In this document: one piece after another, positions 22,450 through 35,552 of the stretch
How positions within the stretch are numbered: position 1 is the first letter of the stretch
Layout: each line of letters starts with the position of its first letter
Source: Aquanectria penicillioides
Lineage: Eukaryota; Ascomycota; Sordariomycetes; Hypocreales; Nectriaceae
Direction: 5' to 3'
Length of the DNA stretch: 64,000 bases
Assembly (NCBI GenBank): GCA_003415625.1
Contig: PYIU01000011.1
Coordinates: 1,253,001-1,317,000 of the forward strand
The notes under the pieces: model-generated
Databases searched by the model: none
What the model saw: the letters and a program-made list of their open reading frames with translations, nothing else
Told to the model about the DNA's origin: nothing
Translations under genes and position numbers: made by a program

Positions 22450-25400
22450 TAATAGAAATATTAATAAAACTATTAAAATTAATAATAAAAGCTAAATAAA
22501 TAAAATTAGCTAATTTAAAAAGGAATTCTTTCTCTTTTAAGACTAAATTATAATTAATAAACTATAATTAATGGATTTAGCTATAATCTAAAAGTTTTAG
22601 ACCTTTTTATTATAAAATCTAACTTATACTATAAAAGAAATTATTTTAATAGATTCTTTTATTTTTAATAAATTAAAGGATCTATTCTATTAAATATATA
22701 ATAATAATAGCAAACTATAAAATATTAATTAGCCTTAAGAAAAAGCTTTTTCTATTTACTAAAATATTATTAACTAATATATAATTATATTTACTTAAAA
22801 AATAGTTAAAAGCATTATCTTAAATATTAAAATAATAGAATTAATACTAAAGAAGCGCTTAAAGGCATAATACTTAAGCTCCTTAAAGGACTTTAATTGC
22901 AATTAAGAATTTATAGCTAATTAAAAAGGATCTATTAGAAAAAAGGCAATAACTTTTAATACCTTTAATTAAAGACTTTTAATAAAAAAAAGAAAGAAAT
23001 TAATAAATAATCTACTATTTCTATAAAGACTACTATAGAATCTATTTTAATAAAGGAAAGGGAATTTAATAGACCCTAAAGAATTAAAGGGTTTATTAAG
23101 TAAAGGCTAAATATTAACCTTAATTTTATTAAATCTAATATTAATAAAAATAAATTCTATTAGCAATTAAAAAACCTTTAGTTTAAAAGAATTATTAAAA
23201 TCTTTTAATACTATTAAATAAAGTATAGAACTTAACCCTTTAATAGCAATAGTGCAAGCAATTTATTAGCAATTAAAAAAAGTAAAACTATTAAATTAAG
23301 CACTATTTATAGAGAAAGTTACTACTACCTTAATAAATCCTATATCTTAAGCTTAAATTTAGCCGCTAAAAGCAAGCACTTTAGTAATAGTTTAAAATTA
23401 CTATATTAGGCCTTTAACTTTATCTATTAAAGAGCCTTTATTAATTAAATAAAGTTAAAAATTAAAGATCTATAACTAAAGCTAGCCTTATAATTTATAG
23501 TACTTAAGGCATAAAAATAAAGGTATATTAAGCTATATAAATAGTTTTCTATATTAATTACCTTTAGGATTAATAATATTAAAATTGCCTTAATAGAATA
23601 TAAAAGCACTTAATTAAATATTAACTTTTATATTAAAGTCTTATAAAAATAATATTTAACTTTAAGATATAGGCCTCTTTTAGCTTAATATAAAAGAAAG
23701 GGATATTAGCAATAAAAATATATTTTATAATAGAAAATAAATTATTTTTAGTAATATTAAACTATAAATTAATGCATTTAAATCTTATTAAATAAATATT
23801 AATTTTAATATTTAAGAATATATCTATATAAATCTATAGAGTTTATTCTATAGATCTATATTTATTTAATATTATTATTAATTAAACTAAAATAAAAGAG
23901 AAAAGCTATAAAAATAATTAATTAATATACTATATATATACCTTTATAAAGAATTTAAAATAAAGCTAAATAATACAATAAAGTAGCTAAAATTAGCTAA
24001 ATATATTAAGATTAATATTATAAAAGATATTTCTATATAAATATTTACTATAAAAGTCTTTATAAAAGAGTAGGCTTTTAGCTATATAGCTAATATTTAG
24101 CTTCTTTTTGCAGTTTATATAAGGCTAGATCTAAAGCTAAAAGTGCTTTATTTAGCATTAATAGCATAAAATATAAAATTCTTATTCTTAAGGGCAATTA
24201 ATAAAAAGCAATATTAGCTTAAAGATAAGCTTTAAGCTGCACTTTAGGGGGTTAGTAAACCTAATATAAAGAAGGCATTTATTGCTAATAAAAGTAATAG
24301 ATTTAATAATATAACTAAAAATAAAAAAGTGCATTAAAGATACTAAAGTAAAGAAAACTATTTTAATAAATAGTATTAAACTATACCTTTAAAGCACTTT
24401 AATAATTAAAAAATTTAATATAGAAACTTAACTTTAAAGAAGCCTAAAATAGATTAATAAAAGATAAAACCTTAATAAAATAATTAATTATATAAATAAT
24501 AGAGAAATAATAACTATAATATATATATATTTACTTAAAAGTAAAATAGTAAGAATTAATTGTTTTTATAAAGATTTAATTAATATTAATATTAAAAAGA
24601 AGCCTTAAATAATAAAGCCAATCTCTTAAAGGTTTAGCTATACTATAATAATAAAGGATTCTATTAAAGATATTAAAAACTATTAAATAATAAATATATA
24701 TTAATAAAAGAAAGGAATAATTTTAATAAATTATTAAAAGGTTTCTTTATTAAAAAGAATAATAATAATTTAGCTTTTATAAAAGTCTATTATATAAATA
24801 AAGAAAAAATAAAAGATATAAATTTTATATTAAAAATAGATTAAATTATTAAAGCTATAAATAGGCCTAACTTTTATTAATATTTAAAAAAGAAAGTAAA
24901 TACTTACTTTAAGCTATTAATTAAATTTAATAATAAAGGCAATTCCTATAATATTTATATTAATACTAAAACTTTAATAGTTTTAGTTAATAAAGAATAG
25001 TTAAAAGCCTATATAATAAAAGTAATATAAAAGCAATAAGCCCTAAAAAAAGTAAATAGAGTTAGCATTAATATAAAAATCCTAAAATTAACTACTTTTA
25101 ACTTTTATATACTTAAAATTACTAAAAATAAAAAAGTATCTATATATTTTATAGTAACTATAGATATTATAAAACAATTAAAACTTAAAATACTAATAAA
25201 AATAAACTTTTTATTTAAGTATAAAGCTAAAATTAATTTTATTAACTTTAGTATTATATTTTGCTTAGCCTATAATATAATCTTTAAGGCAGAAGTATTT
25301 TAAATGCATTAAAAGAACTTTATTAAAGCAGTAATTAATATAAATATAGTAGTAATTGCACTAAAGGAGACTGCTTTTATTTAAGCTAATTAAAAGGACC

Positions 25401-28400
25401 TTTTTAACTTTAGAGATACTTAAGGAAATCTAAAGGCTTATTACTTTTAATTCTTTTATAGTGCTATTTTTAATACTATAGTAAATAAAACTACCTTAAG
25501 ATTAGTTTAGATTTATAATATTAGTAATAAAAAGTTAGTTATAAAATAGTAATAATAAATAAAATAAATTGCTAATTATAATAAAGAGAAGGAAGCTAAT
25601 TATATTAAAATAAATAAAAGCATTTTTAGCCTATAGGGAAAGGAATTTAATTTTATAGAAGGATTTCTAGCTGCTATAAAAGGGAACAATCTATTAAAAA
25701 AAAATAAAGGATTTAATCTATTTAAAGTTAATACTAGCACTTTAAGCTATAGGATTTCTAAACCTAAAAATATCCTTAATATTAAGAATAAATATAAGGT
25801 ATATATAGCCTATTTAAATTAAGCAGCAGTAAAAAGGATCTATAATATAATAGATAGATATAATATTTATAGGAATAAAGGGATTATTTTTATGCCTAAG
25901 AAAATAAAAATATAAATAGATCTAATAAATAAATAGTAGAACTAAAAATATACAATTAGAAAATATCTATTAAGCATTAAAGACTGCACTTTATTAAATA
26001 AATAATACAATAAGCTATAAGCAAAAAGCAAAATAAAACTAATAGACTAACTGGCCTTAATAGTATGCCTTACTTTTATTATCTAAAGGGTAGTAAATAG
26101 CAAAAGAAAAGAAAGAGTTATAGTTAATCTATAATTGCTTAATTAATTAACTATATTTAATGCCTATTCTTTATTTAATTAATTTAATATTATAGCTAAT
26201 ATAAAAGGCAAGAAATTTTACTCTATAATAGATAGATTAGGGTTTTTTTACTAGCTGCCTATTTTAAGTGCTTATAAAAACTATATAATTATTATATTTA
26301 ATAGAGAACTTAAGGTTTTTAATATTATATTAATAGAATTTAAGAATATATTAGCATTTATATAAAAGTTTATAGATTAACTTTTTAAAGAATATAAATA
26401 CTTTATATAAGCCTATATTAATAATATAATTATCTTTTTTAATACTTTAGATAATTATTTAAAGCACTTAAAAATTATCTTAAGGTTAATATAAAATAAT
26501 AGACTATAAATTGCAATAAAGAAATCCTTCTTTAAATACCTTATAGTATAGCTATTAGGTTTTATTATTAATAGTAAAGGAATCTATAAAATAAGCAATA
26601 GATTAAAGGCATTTATAAAAATAACCTTTTTAAAGAATCTATTAATACTTAAAACCTTTATTAAAATAGCAAAATACCTATAGTAAGGGATTTTATAGTA
26701 TAATATTTAAATTTAATCTCTATAGATATAAAAAACAGTAATATTACAGTAAGCTAAAAAATAGCAATTAATTTTAATTAGGCTATTAAAGTTGGCTTAA
26801 AGGAAGAAAGCAATAACTTAAATATTTAAATTAATAGAAAAAGAATTAAAAGCATTTTAAGACTTAAAAACCTTTTTAAGAATGCAGTTCCTTTTCTATT
26901 ATTATAATTTAATAAAGCCTTTATTTTTTAAGCTAAATGCATATAAAAATAGATTTAAATTATATATCTTTTAGCTCTATAGAAATTAAAATAAAATTAG
27001 TATTTTAGGTAAGAATATTTTAGCTACTTAATTAAAACTAATACTATTCCTTTTAAGGTTAACCTCTTTAATAGAATAGGGCTATAGTTTTATTAAGGCA
27101 AAAGTAATAGTAATTGCTTAAGCTATTAAAAAGCTATAGAAAATAGTCCAATTTAACTATAGTTTAATTAATATTATAATAGACTATACTACTATAAAAG
27201 GGATTATAATATACACTTCCCTTAATATAATAGACTTTAATAAAGCTAATCTAAAGCTTATTAAAATCTTTAATTATCTCTTTAAATTTAACCTAAAAAT
27301 ATTTTATATTTCTAAAACCCTTAATATAGTTCTAAATGCTCTTTTAAGGCTATTAATAAAGAAACCACTCTATTAATAAGCTATAAATAGCTATTTTAAT
27401 AAGCTAAATACTAAAGCTAATATAATAAAAGCTAATGCAATTAAAATTGCAATATTACTTAAATTCTATAAGGAAATGCTTAAAGGATATAGTAAGGACT
27501 TAAAACTTAATAGGATTTGCATCTATATTTAAGGGATTTAATAGAATAATGCTTAAAACCTATAGAAAAAGCAATATATAAACCCATTCTATTTATAGAA
27601 GCTAGTAAAAAATAGATTGCTTTATTATATAGATTATAGAGGGCAAAAAAGACTTTATATTCTTAGGCTAATAGTTAAAACTATCCTTATAACTATCTAT
27701 AATAACTTATAGTATACTAAAATCTTTAAGATTTTATATAAATTAAGCTATATTTATTTCTATAGAATAAGCAAAACAGTAAAGAAGTTTATTATATATT
27801 GCTTAATATATAAAGAGAATTTAATAGATAAAAGACTATTAATAGATAAACTAAAGTTAATTCCTATAATTCTATAATTATTTTATACTATTGCATTAAA
27901 CTTTATAATTAATCTTCCTAAAGTTATATCTATAGATATAATATAGGCAATTTTAAACTATAATAAGCTAGATTAGCTATATTTAATAAACTATTTATTT
28001 TTAAAGAAAACTATTTTTATACTAAAGTATTTAATATATACTATATAGAATTAAGCATTTATTTTATTAAAGGTATTGCTTTTATGCAATTAAGAAATAC
28101 TTATATATATTTTTAGCAATTAAAACCTAAAGTTTATAAGTAATATATAAAGAGCTATATTAGCCTTTTTTAATATAAGAGTCTTTATATTTACTATATA
28201 TTACTTTTAAACTAATAGTATATTTAAAAGGAAGAATTAAATAGTAGAAATTATAATATAGTATTATACTATTATAAAGCTAAATATACCCTAAATATAG
28301 GCACTTTTAGCAATTTAATATAACTTAAATAATATAATTGCTTTAGCTATAAATTGCTTATTAAATAAACTACTATATAGTTTTAAATTAAAAATAGTTA

Positions 28401-29110
28401 TTAAATTTACTACTAAAAGTAAAATTATTAATTAAAAAGCTAATAGAATTGCACTAAAGGTCTTATATAAATTATACTTATAGAAAGTATAACTTTTAAT
28501 AGATATAATAGCTATACTATTAAAAATCTAATATAATTAATATTATTAATTAATTAAAATTAATAAAAAAAATATTATTTATTTATAGCTATATAAAGAA
28601 TATTACTTACTAAAGAAACTAAAGCATAAATAGTCTTTTACTAAAGCTAAACTCTATAAGGTAATCTATAAGATTTATAGTTAAGCTATTAAACTTAATT
28701 TCCTTTTATATTAATAGATATATTTAATAATCTCTATTGCCTAAATATAGAAACTAAAGTAAAAAAATAACCCTTTTAATTATATACTACTATTACTACT
28801 AGCTATTAAAATTAATAGGAATAAGGCAGTAGGCTAATAGAAAGTAAATAGAATTGTTTAATAAAAGATCTAATAGTATAAGTAAAGGCTAATGTATTAC
28901 TTTTTATTGTAATAGAAAGGATATATTACTAAAAATAATAAATAAATAAATATAATTAAGTTAAAGAAGAATGCTTTTAACTTTATTAATAAATACTTAA
29001 TTACTAACTCTATACTATAGGAAAAAGAATATAAGAAAAAAGGTTAGAAATTGCTATAGGGTATAATAAACCTAGCATTTAAATAGCTAAAAGCTGCCTA
29101 TTAACTTTTA
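22450..29110 (+). pseudogene. Gypsy B1 gag-pol with chromodomain, destroyed by RIP
   Basis: The domains in order on the plus strand, each interrupted by CAA/CAG/TGG-derived stops: a gag-like region to about 24500; a protease-like INTKTLIVLVN near 24955-24990 (family ID-S/T-GA with Asp to Asn); reverse transcriptase around 26000-26650 with YINNIIIFFNTLDNYLKHL at 26409-26470 for the family's YVDDIIIFS...HL; RNase H about 26830-27150; and an integrase core about 27890-28260, with FSNQNLKFIS and later Q-TNSIFKRKNQ blocks corresponding to SDRGxxFxS and H-QTDGQxERxNQ. A chromodomain-like FLLQQKGYI...NAFNFINKYL lies at about 28895-29000. Catalytic Asp residues are now Asn. Not functional. Confidence 0.82.
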
Positions 29111-29299
29111 CTATTATAAGAAAATTCTTTTTTATATATTTATTATTTAATTTAAAAGGATTTAATATAAAAGTAATTAAATTCTATAAAAAAGGGAATA
29201 TTTAAAATAAATTAATAATAATTTATAATTAGCTTACTTAATATATAATTAAAGTAATTAAATAAAGTAAATAATTAAATATCTATATAGTATAAAGGC

Positions 29300-29750
29300 A
29301 ATTACTATAGCCTAATATACCTTTTTTAATTTCTTTAATTTTATATAACCTTTATTTTCTATTTCTATATATAGCCCTATATTTTATTAATTTTAATAGT
29401 ATAAGTACTAAAATCTATTGCCTATTAAACTTTTTAGCTTTTCTTTTTTATTTTATATAAATATTTAACTGCTATAAGAACTATTACCTATACTATTAGA
29501 TTTAGCATTCCTATTATTAATTTTAGCCCCTTTACTATTAATTTCTATACTTTTCTCTATTTCTTTTTTATAAATATTTATATAATAGCTAGTTTAATGC
29601 TTATTATATTAGATTTAATACCCTTACTGCCAATCTTAGCTCCTTTACTATTAATTTTAGCACCCCTTTATAGCTTAAGCCCCTTTAGCTTTAAACCTCT
29701 TACTATTAGCTAGCAATAATATAGAACTTATTGCTATATATTAATAAATT
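29300..29750 (+). repeat. Pyrimidine-rich block with imperfect tandem repeats
   Basis: Directly follows the chromodomain of B1. Strongly T/C-biased, with a ~23-bp unit resembling TTTTAGCCCCTTTACTATTA recurring at about 29518, 29640 and 29665. B2 has the same block at about 47540-47940. It may encode a Pro/Leu-rich spacer or be non-coding. Confidence 0.4.
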
Positions 29751-31965
29751 AAGTAATAAAATAATATATATAAAGCTTATTTTATTAAAAAGAAGTATAA
29801 ATCTATTAGTTAATTTATTAAAAATTATATTAATTAATCTTTCTTTAATAAATATAAAGTCTTTTATAATAATATTTTATTTAAACTTTTAAATAAGCAT
29901 TAAATATTATTTAATAAATATAATAGGCTTATTAATGCTTATAATAATAGTAATAATAAATCTAATATTAATATTAATAATTTTAATACTATAATATTAT
30001 TAATTATAGTATTTTTAATAGAAAATAATAATTTAATAGAATTTACTTATAACTTTACTATTAATTACAATTATATTAATAATAATATTAGCTTTTTTAG
30101 TAAAGACTTAAATGCTAGTATATAATAACTTTAGGATAATATAAATATATTAATATAAATAAAGAAAAAAAGGAATTTAAATTAAAATTAAAAGTTTTTA
30201 TTTTTAGATAATAGAATAGAAAATAAAGATAAAAAAGATAATAAAGAGCTTATAATAATTAATAGAAAATATATTAAATATAGCAAAAAGAGTATTAGTA
30301 GAAAGACTTTAGGAGGAAAGACTTTTATTTAATATAGTAAAAGGGATTTAAATGCTTAAAATATAAATTAAAATCTTATTGCTTTAACTATTAGTACTTA
30401 TAAAGGATTTAAATAAAAAGTAAATATTCCTATAAATAAGGGTTTAGCCTATTATAGATATAATAAATTAATAGAGATAGTAGAGTTAAAGAATAATAGA
30501 ATTAATACTAAAAGCACTATAACCTATAGTAATTACTATTTCTTAAGTAAATCAATTAATAGGCTAAGGAGCTAAAGGCAAAATAATGCATTTATTTACC
30601 TTACTTATAACTTTTAGCTTTATAGCCTAAAAGGTGCTTTTAATAATAAACTTAATAAATCTTACCCTTTAATAGACCTTTTTATTAAGTATAAAAAAGT
30701 TATTAATTAATATTATAATTAAATTAATAAAAAGATTAATATTAAATTTAAGCCTTTTAAAATAAAATTTAGCTTTATTTAATGCATTAAAACTACTACT
30801 ATAAATGCCTTTACTTTTTATTAAAACAATAAATATAATAAGTTTTAAAAGAACTATTAGCACTTTATAGCTAAACTGCCTAAAAAGAAAAAGGCAATAG
30901 CTATAGTTTTTATTAATCTTTATAATGCAATTAATACTTTAGCTATTAAATACCTTATTACTATAAAGTATAATTATTTAATAGATATTAATATATTAAA
31001 TTAATATAATTACTTTATTAAAAATAACTTATTTATTATAGAAGCTATTATAGCTAATATAGCTATTAGTATTTATTAAGCTATAATTAAAATTAAAACT
31101 CTAAAGGATAAAGTTATTTAATTTAAGAAATAGCTTAAGGCTAATATTAAATCTATTAATATTAAATTCTATAAAGTTGCTAATAAAGTTAAGGAATAAG
31201 CTATTAATATCTTTACTTTTAATAACTTAATTACTTACTTTAATACTATTAATAATAGCTAAAATAATAAGATTAAAGAATTAATAGTTTAAATAGTAAA
31301 AGTAAAGAAATTTAAATTAATAGCTCTTTTAGCAGCTAATAAGGCTAAGCTAATTAAAACCATTATAGCTTAAATTAAATCTAAACTCTTTTAAAGTAAA
31401 TTAACTAAAGGCAATTAACTATTTTATGTATTTATTTCTAGCCTATTAAAATAGGCGCCTTTATTAATACTTTAGGCAAATAATATAGTATATTAATATA
31501 TAAATTTATAGCTTATTAATAACTTTCTTTTAGAAAAGAAGTAACTTAATAAAGCTATAGTAGCTAGCTTCTTTAAGTGCTATAAGCCTAATAGTGCAAT
31601 AAAGAAATTAATAATTAAATTATTAAAATTAGCTTTTAATAAAAAGAAATCTCTTTTTGCTATTATTAATATTAATAATCTATTTAATTAATTGTATTTT
31701 TAATACTTTATATATTAATATTAATAGCTATTAAATTAGCTAAATTCTATTAAAATTATATAAAATAAAAAGAAAATAATAGGGAAATCTATAGATCTAT
31801 ATAAAGATTTAAAAACTTTATTAAAAATTTAAAAGCTAATAGCTAAATACTATAATTATATAAAATAAATAAAAATAATTAATAAATAAAGTAAATATAA
31901 AGTAAATATTAAGGATTTAGCTTTAGTTTTTATTATTATAAATAGTAATCTTTCTTTTAATTTAA
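29750..31965 (+). pseudogene. Extra 3' coding-like region of gypsy B1 (unknown product)
   Basis: About 2.2 kb between the chromodomain region and the 3' LTR. In one plus-strand frame, reading RIP-type stops through, it gives charged protein-like sequence without a known domain. Examples are KKKKAIAIVFINLYNAINTL near 30887-30945, FYKVANKVKE near 31168-31200, and a Lys/Ala-rich helix-like LLAANKAKLIKTIIA near 31330-31375. B2 carries the same region (47970-50190), so it belongs to the family and is not a private insertion. A 64-codon open frame on the minus strand (30669-30863), repeated in B2, is the antisense shadow. Extra 3' frames are unusual in fungal chromoviruses; I do not know its function. 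Confidence 0.45.
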
Positions 31966-31972
31966 AGGCATT

Positions 31973-32283
31973 TATTATATATATAAATTATATAATAAAT
32001 AGTACTTTTAAATAATTAGCCTTTATATCTTTTAAATAGAGATTAACAATCTATAAGTACATTTATACCTTAGGACCTATTATTACAATAGTTTTAAGAT
32101 ATAAATTAAATAGAGTTTAATATACAATTAATTATTACCTATAGTTAAGCTATTAATTTCAATATAACTATAGAGCCTATATATATGCCTTCTAGTATAA
32201 CTGCAAGATGAGTAGTATAATAGTTCTATTGTTAAGACTGTTACTTTTAACACCACTTATAACGGAACAAATAAACCGTAATA
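31973..32283 (+). repeat. 3' LTR of gypsy B1
   Basis: 311 bp, TATTATATATATAAATT to AACCGTAATA. The distal ~80 bases (from about 32200) keep CpA and CpG while the proximal part is AT-shifted, the mirror of the 5' LTR. A purine-rich stretch (AATTTAAAGGCA) precedes it. Confidence 0.9.
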
Positions 32284-32318
32284 GCAACCCAAGATGTATT
32301 GCTATTAGAAGGGGGATA

Positions 32319-32471
32319 GTTATAATAACGGTATGGCAGCGGCCGACCGGTGCGTTATATACGGATATGTGACACTCTAGTAATTGCGGTGATTGCAATT
32401 ACTGCTGGATCTTTTGCTGTAGTGGTGACTGGTCTATTATGCAAGCCGGTATATTACCTGTCTTTATTATA
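32319..32471. repeat. Repeat D, copy 2 (MITE-like, ~153 bp)
   Basis: The better preserved copy. Its ends TTATAATAACGG and TCTTTATTATAA form a 9-bp inverted repeat (TTATAATAA), with a perfect internal hairpin GTAATTGC-GGTGATT-GCAATTAC at about 32380-32402. It starts 30 bp beyond the GCAAC target copy of gypsy B1. A 68-codon minus-strand frame spanning the LTR end and this repeat is not a credible gene. Confidence 0.65.
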
Positions 32472-32943
32472 AAAACTTTAATAAATTAAAGGGTAATAAG
32501 CAAAAGGATATAAAAAATACTTAAAAAATATTTAAAAATAGACTCTTACTTTTCTTAAGGATGCTATAAATTAAAAACTTATAATAATGCAATAAATAAA
32601 ATAGATATATTAATATAAGGGCTAATTGCTATAAGAATTCTATAAATATTTAAATTCCTTAAAGAAATACTTTTTAAAGTATATTAAAAAAAATAAAACT
32701 TTATATTATTTTATAAAACTTTAATATAAGCTTTAAAATTAAATTACTTTTAATTTAAATAATTTATTAAAAATATAAGCTAAAATAATTATTTTAGCTA
32801 TAAGGCATTAAAATATAATATAAAATTAATAAAAAAGAAAGTTTTTAATAAAATCTATAAAGCTATATAAATTTCTTTAAAAAGACCTTTAATATTTATT
32901 AATATATTATAGTATAAACTTTACTTAAATAATAACCTTTACC
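32472..32943. other. Unrecognised RIP-degraded sequence
   Basis: AT-rich filler between repeat D and the 5' end of LINE A2. I see no motif, LTR or match to the sequence before LINE A3, so it is probably the older target into which A2 inserted. Confidence 0.35.
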
Positions 32944-35552
32944 TTTAGACTTATAACTGCCTGCAGCCATCCTAAACTATCTCTAAAACATCTAAAACTA
33001 TAATTAATTAATCCCTTATACTAAATTACCCTTAAATATAATAGTGCATTAAAAGCGTAATGCTAATGCTATAGCCCTTTTAATAGTTATTAATTTAGAA
33101 AGATATAGCATTAAAAACAGTTAATATAACTCTCTTTTTACTGCTAGTTAATATAATAGTATGCCTAAAATAAATAAAGCAATAGAAGCTAATAAAAGCC
33201 TTATAATTAATAAAAATAAAGAAGCCTATAAAGCTATTATTAAGATTATTTTATTTTACCTTTTTAAAGTAGTTTAAAAGGTATTTTAAATCTATATTAA
33301 TATATATAAAGTACACTTTTATTCTCCTTTTAAGACTAATATAACCTTTAAAAAGAGACTTATTAATAAAATTACTATTGCTATAATAATTGCTATTACT
33401 ATAGTAATAATAGCTACTTTAGTTAATTTAAGCTTTTTTTCTTTTTAGCTAATATAGCAATTTTATGCATTAATTCTTTTATATAGCTTTATATTTATAA
33501 ATACTAAAACTAATAAATGTATAATATATAGCTATATTAAGTATAAAGTTACTATTTATATTAAAAATACCTTTAAAAATATTAAAAATTATACTTTAAT
33601 AAAAACTATATAAGCAATAAATTAAGCCTATAGTAACTTTTATATAGTTATAATATATTGCCTTTTTAATAGAAATATAGTTTTTATCTTTTTTACTTTA
33701 AAATAAACTAAAGCCTTTTATAAAAAAGAATAAATAGTTATTATATTTAAAAATAATATTCTTTTTACTTTTTTTATTTTTACTATTTTAGTAAAAGGAA
33801 TTTAAATTAAATCTATTTTTAATAATATAAATAAATTTATTAAAACTATTAATAATGCTAATACCTTAAGGGTTAGTAAAGTAAAGCCTATTTAAGCCTA
33901 TAATAGTATTATAATAAAAATAAACTTAATTCTTTATATTCTATCTATTAAAAAAGCTAATAGCTTATATAATAATAAATTACTTTTTAATATTAAACTT
34001 TATAATTATAAACCCTTTAATAAAGAATTAAAATTTATTTAATGCTTTTAATACTATAAGTATAGCTATATTATAAGAAACTGCTAATTTATTTTAATTT
34101 ATAGCTAATATAATAGCTTAATATATAATAATTGCTCTATTAAAAAAAAAGAAATCCTTTATTACTATACTCTTTACTATAGGGATTATTTAGCTTAAAG
34201 CTATATCTATTTTATAGTAAAAAAGCATTAAATCTATATAAAAGAAGGATATTATAGATAATTAATAAAATATAAAAAATGCATTTTAATATAGTAAAAT
34301 ATTCTTTATATATAATAATATAGCTTCCTTAAAAACCCTTTCTTTATAGCTTCTCTTTCTACTAAAAGAGTTAGCTAACCCTTAAGCTCTATAAATAAAT
34401 AGCATTATATTTTATTTAATGCTTTCCCTTTCTTTAGTACTTATACCCTATTGCTACTATCTATTAAATTAACCCTTTTATTTATATTTAATTAATATAG
34501 GTCTTATTTTAAAATATATATTACTACCTTAAGTTAATCTATTAAGCACTATATACCTATAATAAATATAATATAATTATACTCTTAAAATTAGCTAAAA
34601 ACTAAAGGATTAATGCCTTAATAAATTCTAAAAGATTAAACTATATTATAATCTATTATTTAAGCTATATAGCTCTTTATATATATAAACAATATAGACT
34701 AAAAACTTAAATTTATTAAATAAAGGAAAATTAAATTAAATTTAATTTTAAATACTATTATATAAAAATAATTATAGTATATAACCCTTTAAAAGGTAAA
34801 GGAGATTTAAGGGCAATATATACTTTAGCTAACTTTATTTTAGCCCTTAAGATAATTATAATTAAAGACTTTAATCTATACTATTTAATATAAAACTACT
34901 ATAATAAAACCACTTTATATAGCTTAATCTTTTTAATAGAAATATAATAATTAAATATAGCTTTAATAATTCTTTATAAAACTATAACTTAAAAAGTAAA
35001 TAATATTAAAAATAGCACTTTTAATTTAGCTTAAGCCTTAAAGAATAACTATATTATTTATTTAGGCCTTAATTATAATTTAAATAGCTTTAATTATATT
35101 TTATAGTAAATATATATTAAGTTCTTTATAAATATATTGCCCTTTTTTTTATTAAACCTTTAGCCTATAGTATTTAATTAATATATAATAAACCTTAAAA
35201 AGGCTAAACTTAAAGTATAAATTACCCTTTATTAAACTTTAGGCAAAATAATGTTTATATAATAGTTAAAAGAGGCAATTAAATAGCTAATTTAAGAATT
35301 GTATTAAATTGCTTAATATACTACTTTAATATAAAGGCAATTTAAGCTTAATTGCAATAATTAATAGAACTAGCCTAATATAAAGGCTATCTATTAATTT
35401 AAATAAATATAAAAATATATATAATATAATAATATAATAGCTAATTAACTAAAACTATAAAAGATAGGCAATAAATAAAAGGCTTATATAGCTAAAGTTA
35501 AGTATATAGCTTAATATAATACTTTATTTAAAGCTAAAATAGAAAAAGGTAT

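Larger units (their letters stand above)
21460..32283 (+). mobile_element. Complete Ty3/gypsy chromovirus B1, RIP-degraded
   Basis: Two 311-bp LTRs with TGTTA...TAACA-type ends (the right end now reads TAATA) and a 5-bp target duplication GCAAC at 21455-21459 and 32284-32288. The internal order gag, protease, reverse transcriptase, RNase H, integrase, chromodomain places it among chromoviruses. It is 10.2 kb without the inserted SINE. About 2.7 kb lies between the chromodomain and the 3' LTR, including an extra coding-like region. B2 at 40289-50509 is the same family and equally decayed. Confidence 0.93.

Noticed and set aside
30669..30863. 64-codon minus-strand frame, repeated at 48895-49089
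   Set aside because: Antisense to the extra 3' region of gypsy B1/B2; present in both because the elements are copies.
32192..32398. 68-codon minus-strand frame
   Set aside because: It spans the end of a gypsy LTR and repeat D, two unrelated repeats, so it cannot be a conserved gene.
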